From: an uncultured Clostridia bacterium
Lineage (GTDB): Bacteria; Bacillota; Clostridia; Oscillospirales; Oscillospiraceae
Length of the DNA stretch: 35,938 nucleotides
Assembly (NCBI GenBank): GCA_947383645.1
Contig: CANDEH010000010.1
Location: 1 to 35,938 of the forward strand
Reading direction: 5' to 3'
Shown here one piece after another: positions 23,535-30,888 of the stretch. A model generated the notes under the pieces. That model was not told where the DNA came from, made no database searches, and was given only the letters and a program-made list of their open reading frames with translations. Made by a program: the position numbers and the translations under genes. The number at the start of each line of letters is the position of its first letter. The stretch's first letter is position 1.

Positions 23535-24287
23535 TCAGCGTCTGGCCTTCAGTTGAAGACGGATCCTGTCGCTAATCATGGCGATGAATTCGCTGTTGGT
23601 GGGCTTTCCCTTGGCGTTTGAGACGGTGTAGCCAAAGAATTTTTGAAGCGTCTCCAGATCGCCCCGGTCCCAGGCCACCTCGATGGCATGGCGGATGGCG
23701 CGCTCCACCCGGGATGGCGTGGTGCCAAAGCGCTGGGCGACCTCGGGATAGAGAACTTTGGTCACGGAATTGATGACGTCCATGTCCTCCACGGAGATCA
23801 TGATGGCCTCCCGCACGTACTGATAGCCCTTGATATGGGCGGGGACGCCGACCTCGTGGATGATGGAGGTCACCAGATTTTCCAGGCCGGGGGTGTGCAC
23901 TTCCTCCTCGCCGCCGCCCTGGAGCAGGCGCATGTTTTCCAGAATGGCCTCGTCCGTACAGGGCTTGACCATAAAGGCCGCCGCCCCCAGCGCCCCCGCC
24001 GCGGCCACAGTCTGCTGGCTACAGAAGGAGGACAGCGCGATAACAAGCGGTCCGCCCTCCTCCCGCTTCTTCAGCTTGGACAGCACGCTCAGACCGTCCA
24101 TGTGGGGCAGAATCAGGTCGATGAGCAGAAAGTCCGGATTCTCCCGCTCCACAGATCTGAGCGCCTCCGCTCCGTCGCCGGTGGCTTCCACCACGTGGAA
24201 TTCCCCCGTCTTCTCCATAGCCTCCGCCAGCAGCGCCCGGTACTCCTCGTTGGCATCCGCCAAAACCACTGTTCTCCTTTTCTCCAT
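23535..24287 (-). CDS. spo0A: Spo0A, master regulator of sporulation
   Basis: A 250-residue response regulator that, when phosphorylated, binds 0A boxes and starts sporulation. The receiver domain (1-~120) shows the acidic pocket near Asp11, the phosphoacceptor Asp57 in LLIDLILPHMDG and the conserved Lys in MVKPCTDE. The C-terminal Spo0A domain has IIHEVGVPAHIKGYQYVREAI, VYPEVAQ-type KVLYPEVAQRFGTTPSRVERAIRHAIEVAW (recognition helix) and SNAKGKPTNSEFIAMISDRIR, all diagnostic. The ATG at 24287 is preferred over 24305 because GAGAGGG precedes it. spoIVB lies upstream in the conserved endospore-former order. Confidence 0.97.
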   Translation of the reverse strand: MEKRRTVVLADANEEYRALLAEAMEKTGEFHVVEATGDGAEALRSVERENPDFLLIDLILPHMDGLSVLSKLKKREEGGPLVIALSSFCSQQTVAAAGALGAAAFMVKPCTDEAILENMRLLQGGGEEEVHTPGLENLVTSIIHEVGVPAHIKGYQYVREAIMISVEDMDVINSVTKVLYPEVAQRFGTTPSRVERAIRHAIEVAWDRGDLETLQKFFGYTVSNAKGKPTNSEFIAMISDRIRLQLKARR

Positions 24288-24347
24288 GTTTTTAAGCCCT
24301 CTCATAATTTTACAGATTTGGCCCGTCTTTCTGCACCATACAGGTTT

Positions 24348-24510
24348 AGACGAATTATAAACTCTTTATATGACCTTACTGATAAAATAACACAATCGGA
24401 CAGAATTTTCAAGTCGAATAACGTCACAAGTCTGTAAAATTAGGGAGAATATTTCGACTTATTTTTTCAAAAAGCATACTTTTTGAAGTTTCATGTCGAA
24501 TTTTGTCGAA
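24348..24510 (-). promoter_or_regulatory. spo0A control region with several 0A boxes and a sigma-A-like promoter
   Basis: Between spoIVB and spo0A there are TGTCGAA boxes at 24494-24500 and 24504-24510 (spaced 10 bases, one helical turn) and related AGTCGAA boxes at 24412-24418, 24453-24459 (opposite strand) and AGACGAA at 24348-24354. On the minus strand TTGAAA (24407-24412), a 17-base spacer and TATTTT (24384-24389) form a promoter whose -35 overlaps the box at 24412 by one base. This is the arrangement of a Spo0A-autoregulated promoter. Boxes are seen; regulation is inferred from the family. Confidence 0.7.
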
Positions 24511-25602
24511 TTAGGACGCTTTCTTAGACAATATGCTGTACCCATCCTGAAGCATGTTGGTGATAAAAATACCGTAGCCCCGGGTGGGGTCGCCCACCAT
24601 CACGTGGGTCACCGCGCCGATGAGCTTGTCATTCTGCACGATGGGACTGCCGCTCATCCCCTGGACGATGCCGCCGGTGGCGGAGAGCAGACGCGGATCC
24701 GTAATGTGGACGATCATATTCTGACTGGGGCTGCCGGGGGCGCAGATCCGCTCGATCTCCACCTGGTAGCGCTCCACGGTGTCCCCGCTGACGTTGGCCA
24801 GAATCTCCGCGCCGCCCCGACGGATCTCACCGGGCTCCGCCACGGCCAGAGCCTCCTGTCCCTGTACCAGAGAGCTCTCCTCCATGGTGCCGAAGACGCC
24901 CCGGGCGGTGTTGGCGTAGAGAACGCCCAGGTCCTCCCGGAGATCGAAGTCCCCCCGCAGCTCCCCGGGGGAGCCCGCCTCACCCGGCTTTACCGCCTTG
25001 ACGCGGGCGTACATCACCGCGCCTGCCTCCAGAGGCATCAACAGATTGGTGTCTGTGTCGTTGATCCCGTGGCCCAGGGCGCCGAAGGCCCCGGTCTCCG
25101 GGTCATAGAAGGTCACGGTGCCGATCCCGGCCAGGCTGTCCCGCACCCAGGCGCCCAGGCGGGCAATGCCGTCGCCGCCCCGGGCCGGCTCCGCCCGGAG
25201 CTCCAGCGTCTTGCCCTCCCGGTTTACGGACAGGGCCACCGGTTTTCCGCCGCTCCGGGCCACAACCGCCTGGAACTGCTCCGTGCTCTCCAGATTCTCT
25301 CCCCCGGCGGAGACGATCAGATCGCCCACCCGGAGGCCGCAGTCCCTGGCCGGGGCGCACCGTCCGGCGGCTCCGTCCACCTCGCTGAGGCCCACCACCA
25401 GAATTCCCTGGGAGAACAGCTTGATTCCAACGGTGTGTCCCACGGGAACCAGCTTCTCCGGCAGGGCGTCCACCCGGACGGCTGTCCGGACCTCCGGCGC
25501 GGCCCAGGCGCTCACGCTACCGAAAAGAGTCAGCGCCATGAGCACGCTGAGGACGCGGAGGTGAAAGCGGTGGGTCGTATCCAAATGTTCCTGTGATTTC
25601 AT
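24511..25602 (-). CDS. spoIVB: SpoIVB, sporulation signalling serine protease
   Basis: A 363-residue protease made in the forespore and secreted across its inner membrane; it starts sigma-K activation by cutting the SpoIVFA/BofA complex. One N-terminal membrane anchor (VLSVLMALTLFGSVSAWA, ~15-32) is followed by a PDZ domain (~75-150: SEVDGAAGRCAPARDCGLRVGDLIVSAGG) and the SpoIVB peptidase domain with FGALGHGINDTDT (catalytic His) and GGIVQGMSGSPIVQNDKLIGAVTHV (catalytic Ser ~317). The ATG at 25602 follows GGGAAGGGG; the frame opens with a TTG at 25626 but that lies before the ribosome site. B. subtilis SpoIVB is longer (426). Confidence 0.95.
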   Translation of the reverse strand: MKSQEHLDTTHRFHLRVLSVLMALTLFGSVSAWAAPEVRTAVRVDALPEKLVPVGHTVGIKLFSQGILVVGLSEVDGAAGRCAPARDCGLRVGDLIVSAGGENLESTEQFQAVVARSGGKPVALSVNREGKTLELRAEPARGGDGIARLGAWVRDSLAGIGTVTFYDPETGAFGALGHGINDTDTNLLMPLEAGAVMYARVKAVKPGEAGSPGELRGDFDLREDLGVLYANTARGVFGTMEESSLVQGQEALAVAEPGEIRRGGAEILANVSGDTVERYQVEIERICAPGSPSQNMIVHITDPRLLSATGGIVQGMSGSPIVQNDKLIGAVTHVMVGDPTRGYGIFITNMLQDGYSILSKKAS

Positions 25603-26060
25603 CCATTCAATCGCCCCTTCCCTCAAATTTTTCGCGCTCTGTGCCGCCGGCGCGCCCCGGCGGCTCCGTCGAAAACCGTACGCGCCGCCGACGCCCTTCG
25701 GCTTTGCGTACAGGCTCTACTCTCTCCCTTTTTCGAGAAAAAAAGCGGCGCGCCCCCTTCTAAAATCAGGGGAGAATGGATGGCAGAAGCCGGTAAAACA
25801 CTGCCTGACGGCGACGGCGGGAGACGGACGCAGTAGTTCCTGCCCCCAGTCCCCGGTTTTTCCAGCGGAATATCCGTTTTTTTCCAGCGCGCCGGTGAGA
25901 GCGTTCCGCCCTGCCGCCCGCAGCGCTATTCCCGCAGCTTCACGCCGTGATTGGCGGAAACCTGCCCGTCAATCCGCGCACGTCGGTTGAAGCGGGGCCT
26001 CCTTAAAAAAATCTTAAGGGATTCTTACGGCTTTCCTATGGACCGGGCCGGGAAAAGGGC
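25603..26060. other. Gene-free region upstream of spoIVB
   Basis: No gene found. It is GC-rich with one AT palindrome (CTTTTTCGAGAAAAAAAG, ~25733-25750) and a small stem CCTTAA/TTAAGG near 26001-26020. The divergent spoIVB promoter must lie here, but I could not recognise sigma-F or sigma-G elements. Confidence 0.4.
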
Positions 26061-26089
26061 TTGCGCGGGGGAACAAAAAGGAGTATAAT
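26061..26089 (+). promoter_or_regulatory. Sigma-A promoter for the CmpB-family gene pair
   Basis: TTGCGC, a 17-base spacer and a perfect TATAAT, about 85 bases before the ATG at 26176. Confidence 0.75.
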
Positions 26090-26175
26090 CTGGTCGTTGA
26101 ACAGGGATTGACAGCGGCCTGACGGCCGGATGATTTTGTTCCCCTCGGGGCAGTCTAAGAGAAAGGACGGTTTAC

Positions 26176-26757
26176 ATGTTCGGTATCGACCACATTTTGT
26201 ACGACGGGGCCTATACATACGCCGACGCAGTCAACGCCTTCTTCCTGTACAGCTTCTGCGGCTGGGTGATGGAGTGTATTGTGATCCGGAGGGAGAAGGG
26301 CGTATGGGAGAACCGGGGCTTTGCCCACCTGCCCCTGTGCATTATCTACGGCTTTGGCGCCATGGCGGGCTACGCCCTGCTGCGGCCCGTGTCCAACAGC
26401 TACCTGCTGATCTACGTGTCCGGCGCGCTGCTGGCCACGGCCTTTGAATATCTCACCGGCCGGCTGATGCTCCGCGTGTTCGGCCAGCTCTGGTGGGACT
26501 ACTCCAACAAGCGCTTCAACTACCGGGGCATCCTCTGCCTGGAGAGCACCATCGGCTGGGGTCTCATCGCCGTGCTGATCTTTGCGGTGATCCACCCGCT
26601 GATTTTCGGCATTGTCACCCGGCTGGACCACCGTTCGGCCTCTGCCCTGGCGATTATCCTGTTTTTAGCGTATTCTGTGGACTTTATCTGTTCGGCCCGC
26701 ACCGCGCTGCACAGAGCCCACGACAACAGAGAGGAGCATGTCTGTGATCCGTCGTAA
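26176..26757 (+). CDS. CmpB-family membrane protein (putative type IV ABC-transporter-like)
   Basis: A 193-residue integral membrane protein of the clostridial CmpB family (labelled putative ABC transporter type IV). Five to six hydrophobic segments are visible. Family hallmarks are FFLYSFCGWVMECIV near residue 22, the charged loop RREKGVWENRGF, LCIIYGFGAM and EYLTGRLMLRVFGQLWWDYSNKRFNYRGILCLESTIGWGL. The biochemical role is unknown. The ATG is preceded by AGAAAGGACGG. Its end overlaps the following HD gene by 20 bases, so the two are translated together. Confidence 0.85.
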   Translation: MFGIDHILYDGAYTYADAVNAFFLYSFCGWVMECIVIRREKGVWENRGFAHLPLCIIYGFGAMAGYALLRPVSNSYLLIYVSGALLATAFEYLTGRLMLRVFGQLWWDYSNKRFNYRGILCLESTIGWGLIAVLIFAVIHPLIFGIVTRLDHRSASALAIILFLAYSVDFICSARTALHRAHDNREEHVCDPS

Positions 26758-27355
26758 CCGCGCCGACATCAACGCCATCGCCGTACCCGACGATCCCGTC
26801 TATCTGTCCCTGACCCGGGACATCCTGGAGAAGCCTGTGGTGGCCCGGATGAAGGGCTATATCCAGCACGGGGACACCACCTGTATGGAGCACTGCGTCA
26901 ACGTGTCCTATCTGAGCTATCTCTTCTGCCGCGACCACGGACTCAACGCCCGCTGCGCCGCCCGGGCGGGACTGCTCCACGACCTGTTTCTCTACGACTG
27001 GCACTTTCACCGCCGGGGAAAGGGCGAGCGGCTCCACGGCTTCCAGCACCCCCTGACGGCGCTGCAAAATGCGGAGAAGGCCTTCTCCCTAAACGAGATG
27101 GAGCGCAACATCATCCTGCGCCACATGTGGCCGCTGACCCTTACGCCCCCCAAATACAGGGAGGCCTACGTGGTGGTTTGGTTTGACAAGTATTGCAGCC
27201 TGATGGAGACCTTCCGCCGGCCGGTGATGGCGCTCTACCAGCGGCAGAGCCGCCGCCTGGAGACGGGCTTTGCTATTGCGGAGGCGAAAAACGCCGCTAG
27301 GGATCAGGTCCTCGGCACGCCCCGTCTGGGCGAGGCGGCGCACAGAGAGGCGTAA
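26738..27355 (+). CDS. HD-domain hydrolase
   Basis: A 205-residue protein with the HD metal-dependent phosphohydrolase pattern: His in MEHCVNVSYLSYL (~50), the HD pair in AGLLHDLFLYDWH (~79) and RLHGFQHPLTALQNA (~100), then ERNIILRHMWPLT. The substrate may be a nucleotide or other phosphate ester and cannot be read from sequence. The pairing with a CmpB-family gene is common in Clostridia. ATG at 26738 with GAGAGGAG upstream. Confidence 0.85.
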   Translation: MSVIRRNRADINAIAVPDDPVYLSLTRDILEKPVVARMKGYIQHGDTTCMEHCVNVSYLSYLFCRDHGLNARCAARAGLLHDLFLYDWHFHRRGKGERLHGFQHPLTALQNAEKAFSLNEMERNIILRHMWPLTLTPPKYREAYVVVWFDKYCSLMETFRRPVMALYQRQSRRLETGFAIAEAKNAARDQVLGTPRLGEAAHREA

Positions 27356-27385
27356 TTTGCCGTATCACAGTATTTGCAAAAAAAG

Positions 27386-27421
27386 AGGCGGTCCTGCATC
27401 CAAAAAGATGCAGGACCGCCT
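27386..27421 (-). terminator. Strong hairpin after the HD gene, T run on the minus strand
   Basis: A perfect 15-bp stem (AGGCGGTCCTGCATC, loop CAAAAA, GATGCAGGACCGCCT). The T run (CTTTTTTT) is on the minus strand, while the HD gene is on the plus strand, so it may act poorly for that gene. No minus-strand gene is visible upstream of it. Confidence 0.6.
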
Positions 27422-27422
27422 T

Positions 27423-27583
27423 AGAAGCTGTACCAATAGCCTCAGCACACATCTATGCGGCCAAAATTGCGCTGACTGTGTTGAAAAATCTTGCAATACA
27501 CAAAGTATTCCTGCGATTTTTCGCCTTGTCATCGACAATTTTGCCTCGCATATCTGAATACTTCGGCTATTGGTACATCTTCT
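27423..27583. repeat. 161-bp foldback element (MITE-like)
   Basis: Outer arms AGAAGCTGTACCAATAGCC and, inverted, AGAAGATGTACCAATAGCC; middle arms TATGCGGCCAAAATTG and TATGCGAGGCAAAATTG; inner arms GAAAAATC...GCAATAC and GTATT...GATTTTTC. The whole element folds back on itself around ACAAA. It carries no coding frame I trust and lies in an otherwise gene-free stretch. It could be a non-autonomous mobile element or a large structured RNA. Confidence 0.65.
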
Positions 27584-27632
27584 CAGTCTGTCAAAAAAGT
27601 CGGCAGAGCAGGATGGCGGTAAGGAGGATAGT

Positions 27633-27761
27633 GTGAAAGGAACCCAAGAGGGGTTCCTGACCCGGGGGATCGCCCGCCGCACCCTGCGGGAAAAATCGGC
27701 GCGCCGCCCTGCCGGACGCAGGATCTTCAGGCATATCTCACCCATGTCCCGGTCATACTAA
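27633..27761 (+). CDS. Possible 42-residue Arg-rich small protein
   Basis: A GTG start follows a perfect AAGGAGG with a 5-base gap. The product is very basic (VKGTQEGFLTRGIARRTLR..., ten arginines) and ends at the foldback repeat at 27761. I do not recognise it. The good ribosome site argues for it; the short length and repeat-rich surroundings argue against. Confidence 0.25.
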   Translation: MKGTQEGFLTRGIARRTLREKSARRPAGRRIFRHISPMSRSY

Positions 27762-27843
27762 GAACCTGTATTCACAACCTCAAACGGCAGCTGGCGGGTC
27801 TTTCTCCGCCTATCTGCCATTTTCAGCTGTGAGTACAGGTTCT
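27761..27843. repeat. 83-bp foldback element upstream of the SpoVAF-like gene
   Basis: Terminal inverted repeats AGAACCTGTATTCACAAC and, inverted, AGAACCTGTACTCACAGC (16 of 18 match), with inner stems CGGCAG/CTGCC and GGCGG/CCGCC. It ends 24 bases before the spoVAF-like start codon and would supply part of that gene's leader. MITE-like, but no target duplication could be confirmed. Confidence 0.6.
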
Positions 27844-27867
27844 AAGCCCAAATATGGGGAGGTACCT

Positions 27868-29286
27868 ATGGATCAACTGACAAACAGTCTGGAAAAAAAC
27901 CGAAAAATCCTGGACGATACCATCGGCGTGGGCCGCAGCTTCGACGTGATCTCCCGGGACCTGGTGGTGGGGGGCAAATCCGCCCGCCTCTACGTCCTGG
28001 ACGGCTACGGCGACGACGGCGTCATTGAGCGGATTGTCTCCTTCTTACTGCAAGTACAGCCCCGGGACATGGAGAGCGCCGCCGACATGGAGCAGGTCAT
28101 CCGCCGCTTTGTCACCTTCGGCGAGGTGGAGGCCCAGAATCAGCTCCGGGACATCCTCACCGGGGTGTTTCTGGGCAAGATGGCCCTCGTCATCGAGGGC
28201 TTTGACCACTGCGCCCTCATCGACGCCAAGAGCTTCCCCAGCCGGGGGGTGCAGGAGCCCTCCGACGGCCGGGTGCTCCGGGGGGCCCATGACGGCTTTG
28301 TGGAGGTGCTGCTGAAGAACACCTCCCTGATCCGCCGGCGCATCCGGGACGAAAATCTGACCCTGGAGAGCCACAAGGTGGGGAAAAACAGCCGTTCGGA
28401 CATCGTGCTGGCCTACATGGAGGACCGGGTGGACCGGAAGCTCCTGGAGGAGGTCCGCCGGAAGGTGGAAAAGATCGACGTGGGCTCCATCACCATGAGC
28501 CAGGAGAGCGTGGCGGAGGCCATGATGGCCCCCCAGTGGTACAACCCCTTTCCCAAGGTCCGCTACACCGAGCGGCCGGACACCGCCGCCGCCTGCATCA
28601 TGGAGGGGTTCGTGGTGCTGCTGGTGGACAACTCCCCCTCGGTGATGCTCCTGCCCACCCACTTCTTCGACTTCATGGAGGAGGCCAACGACTACTACTT
28701 TCCGCCCCTCATCGGCACCTACCTCCGCTATATCCGCATGGCGGTGTTTATCCTGTCCCTGGTAATCACCCCCATCTGGTACCTGCTGGCCAAGAGCCCC
28801 CACGCTGTCCCCGACTGGCTCCAGTTCGTCACCGTGGAGGAGGAGGGCCACGTGCCGCTGCTGATCCAGCTGCTGCTGGTGGAGTTTGTCATCGACCTTT
28901 TAAAGCTGGCCTCCCTGAACACACCGGATGTGCTCAGCAACTCCTTCTCCATGATCGGGGCGCTGATTTTGGGGGACTTCGCGGTACAGGCACGGTGGCT
29001 GGTGCCGGAGGTGCTGGTGTATATGGCCTTCGTGGCCATCGCCAGCTTTGCCCAGCCCAGCTTTGAGCTGGGGTACGCCTTCAAGCTCATGCGGGTGGTG
29101 CTGTTGATTTTGATCGCCATCGCCGACTGGTGGGGCTTCGCGGCGGGGATGGTGCTGCTGCTGGTGCTGCTGTTTACCACCAAGCCCATCGTGGGCAGGG
29201 GGTACATGTACCCCGTCTGGCCCTTTGACAGGGAGGCCCTCAGCCGCCTGCTCATCCGCAAGCCCATCAACCGGGACAACTCTTAA
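27868..29286 (+). CDS. spoVAF: Spore germination protein, SpoVAF / GerA-family A subunit
   Basis: A 472-residue forespore inner-membrane protein. The N-terminal soluble half (~1-250) opens NRKILDDTIGVGRSFDVISRDLVVGGKSARL. The C-terminal half has about five membrane segments, e.g. MAVFILSLVITPIWYLLA (~290). The block LNTPDVLSNSFSMIGALILGDFAVQARWLVPEVLVYMAFVAIASFAQPSFELGYA (~350-405) fits SpoVAF better than the nutrient receptors GerAA/GerBA. SpoVAF helps release dipicolinic acid during germination. The ATG at 27868 follows GGGGAGG. It stands without other spoVA genes in the window. Confidence 0.88.
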   Translation: MDQLTNSLEKNRKILDDTIGVGRSFDVISRDLVVGGKSARLYVLDGYGDDGVIERIVSFLLQVQPRDMESAADMEQVIRRFVTFGEVEAQNQLRDILTGVFLGKMALVIEGFDHCALIDAKSFPSRGVQEPSDGRVLRGAHDGFVEVLLKNTSLIRRRIRDENLTLESHKVGKNSRSDIVLAYMEDRVDRKLLEEVRRKVEKIDVGSITMSQESVAEAMMAPQWYNPFPKVRYTERPDTAAACIMEGFVVLLVDNSPSVMLLPTHFFDFMEEANDYYFPPLIGTYLRYIRMAVFILSLVITPIWYLLAKSPHAVPDWLQFVTVEEEGHVPLLIQLLLVEFVIDLLKLASLNTPDVLSNSFSMIGALILGDFAVQARWLVPEVLVYMAFVAIASFAQPSFELGYAFKLMRVVLLILIAIADWWGFAAGMVLLLVLLFTTKPIVGRGYMYPVWPFDREALSRLLIRKPINRDNS

Positions 29287-29290
29287 AGAA

Positions 29291-29315
29291 GAGAGGGCAG
29301 CCAGGCTGCCCTCTC
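29291..29315 (+). terminator. Hairpin after the SpoVAF-like gene
   Basis: Perfect arms GAGAGGGCAGCC and GGCTGCCCTCTC with a minimal turn, flanked by TTAAAGAA and TTACT. It lies between convergent genes and may act for both. Confidence 0.7.
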
Positions 29316-29340
29316 TTACTATGTCCGCCCCTGCGGCGTC

Positions 29341-29976
29341 CTACTCCACGTGCTTCCGGTGATAGGCGATGAACTCGTCCCTGGAGAAGTCCGGAAGTTG
29401 CCCGCAGTCCTCCAGAATCAGCCTAATTAACGACGCGGTCCGGGCCTGGGTGTTGAGGCTCCGGGCGGGGTTGAACTCGATGTCCGTGAAGTGGGTGAAG
29501 TTGCGAATCCCCGCCAGCTCCTCCGCCGGGAGGGTCTCCTTCACCGCTTGGATATAGATATAGTCGTAAAATACCGTCCTGGGGACCAGCGGAAAGTCCT
29601 CCCCCCGATACCGGAAGCCCTGCAGCACCCCCGACTGCCGCAGCCGCTCGTCCCGCTTGGCCTCCCGGGGCGGCACCTCCAGCAAATCCAAATAGGGCCC
29701 GCCGTTCTCAAAGACCTTGGCGCTCTGGAACACGTTCTCCAGCGTATGCCCGTCCAACCGGAGGTTGAAAGCGCTCAGTTTTACCCCCAACTCACAGCGG
29801 CCTTTGGTGCTGACCTCCAACGGCGCCGCCCCCTCCTCCGATGCCCGGATGGCGTCGTGGAGGCTTGCGACAGACTTCTGCTTCTGGGATACCGCAAAGC
29901 CGGGGAACCACTGGAAGCTGTAGGTTCTGCTGACAATTTTTCCCTGCTGAACCAAAAACGCCGGCCGCTCCGCCAT
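29341..29976 (-). CDS. NADAR-type protein (DUF6977 / DarT1-associated antitoxin-like)
   Basis: A 211-residue protein that I recognise as the family labelled DUF6977 or DarT1-associated NADAR antitoxin: AERPAFLVQQGKIVSRTYSFQWFPGFAVSQKQKS at the start, then GVKLSAFNL and the NADAR-like LENVFQSAKVFENGGPY with PREAKRD. NADAR proteins remove ADP-ribose from modified guanine or cleave related N-glycosides. The gene is 21 bases downstream of the ART-like gene at 29998, the toxin-then-antitoxin order of darT systems. ATG at 29976 with AGGAGG upstream; the earlier in-frame ATG lies before that site. The function is inferred from family memory and context. Confidence 0.65.
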   Translation of the reverse strand: MAERPAFLVQQGKIVSRTYSFQWFPGFAVSQKQKSVASLHDAIRASEEGAAPLEVSTKGRCELGVKLSAFNLRLDGHTLENVFQSAKVFENGGPYLDLLEVPPREAKRDERLRQSGVLQGFRYRGEDFPLVPRTVFYDYIYIQAVKETLPAEELAGIRNFTHFTDIEFNPARSLNTQARTASLIRLILEDCGQLPDFSRDEFIAYHRKHVE

Positions 29977-29997
29977 GGCTGTTCCTCCTGTCAAAAA

Positions 29998-30348
29998 TCA
30001 GTCCTCCGCCGGGAAACGCTCGATGACCTCAATCCTCCCAATAATGTGCCGGTTGAACGCCGCCAGATCCTCCGTCGGCACCCACAGCTCCTGGTGATAG
30101 GACCGCCCTACGGTCTGCACCGGGTAGCGGGAGACGAAGGCGTCGTCCACCTCAAAGCGGGTGACGAACCCCACATAGCCGGAGTTCTCGTCCCGGGTGT
30201 TCCAGCGCCCGGCAATCTCCGCGGCATACTCCCGGTTCAGCACCGGGTAGAAGATGGGCTGCCCCGGCAGACGGGGCGGGAAGGCGGTGAAGCCGCTGTC
30301 CTCGATGAGCCGCAGCTCCTGTGCCCCTACGGGGCGGTAGAGTACCAT
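29998..30348 (-). CDS. Small ADP-ribosyltransferase-like protein (ADP-ribosylation/crystallin J1-type)
   Basis: A 116-residue protein beginning LYRPVGAQELRLIEDSGFTAFPPRLP and ending ELWVPTEDLAAFNRHIIGRIEVIERF. This matches the short family often named ADP-ribosylation/crystallin J1. The start (Y/R, then an E-L-x-L-I-x-x-x-G helix) and the late Glu in QELWVP are compatible with a minimal ART fold. With the NADAR-like partner it could be a compact DarT-like toxin or modifying enzyme. It is about half the size of DarT, so this is uncertain. ATG at 30348 with GAGGAGG upstream. Confidence 0.6.
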   Translation of the reverse strand: MVLYRPVGAQELRLIEDSGFTAFPPRLPGQPIFYPVLNREYAAEIAGRWNTRDENSGYVGFVTRFEVDDAFVSRYPVQTVGRSYHQELWVPTEDLAAFNRHIIGRIEVIERFPAED

Positions 30349-30368
30349 AGAGCGGGGCCTCCTCTCCG

Positions 30369-30887
30369 CTAAAAAATGTCTATGTCAGCAGGGTAGACAC
30401 TGTCGATACAGGTATAGTCCACGCCGTGCCGCCGGCACAGCGCCAGCGCCTCCGCGTTGTCCCGGATCAGGGACGCCACAGTGCAGTCCCCGTCGTCCTG
30501 TCGGCGCTCGATAATGCCGGCGTACCGCCGAATGTCCTGGAAGTGCTCCCGGATATATCTCTCACTCATGATTAGGCAGCGGTAGCGAATAAAGGGGAGG
30601 TAGTTCTCATCAAAGTCCTTTGCCCAGTCAAAGGGGATGTAGCAGCCCTCCACGGTGAGGTTCTGTTGGTTCTCGACCGCCGTTTTGACGATCTCCCGGA
30701 CGATGGGCCACAGGTAGTCCGTCAGCGCCCTGTCGCTGCTCAGCGGCGTCAGCGCTGTGTTTCCACTGCGGATCAGCCCCATCTTCAGGTGGTCGATGGA
30801 GAGATAGGGGCAGCCGTACCTCTCCAGGATCCGCTGGGCCAGAGCGGTCTTTCCCGTGTGGGAGGGCCCCGCGATCAAATAGATCAT
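30369..30887 (-). CDS. Small P-loop kinase / AAA-type ATPase of unknown substrate
   Basis: A 172-residue nucleotide-binding protein with Walker A GPSHTGKT at residues 7-14 and the acidic SIDHLKMGL region near 30, as in 2-phosphoglycerate-kinase-like and zeta-toxin-like small kinases. VEGCYIPFDWAKDF (~78) may be the second acidic motif. It starts one base after the rsmI stop, so it is co-transcribed with that gene. Substrate not recognised. Confidence 0.7.
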   Translation of the reverse strand: MIYLIAGPSHTGKTALAQRILERYGCPYLSIDHLKMGLIRSGNTALTPLSSDRALTDYLWPIVREIVKTAVENQQNLTVEGCYIPFDWAKDFDENYLPFIRYRCLIMSERYIREHFQDIRRYAGIIERRQDDGDCTVASLIRDNAEALALCRRHGVDYTCIDSVYPADIDIF

Positions 30888-30888
30888 A

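Noticed and set aside
27365..27745. 126-codon minus-strand frame over the foldback region
   Set aside because: It runs through both arms of the inverted repeats, has no ribosome site, and its product shows no domain.
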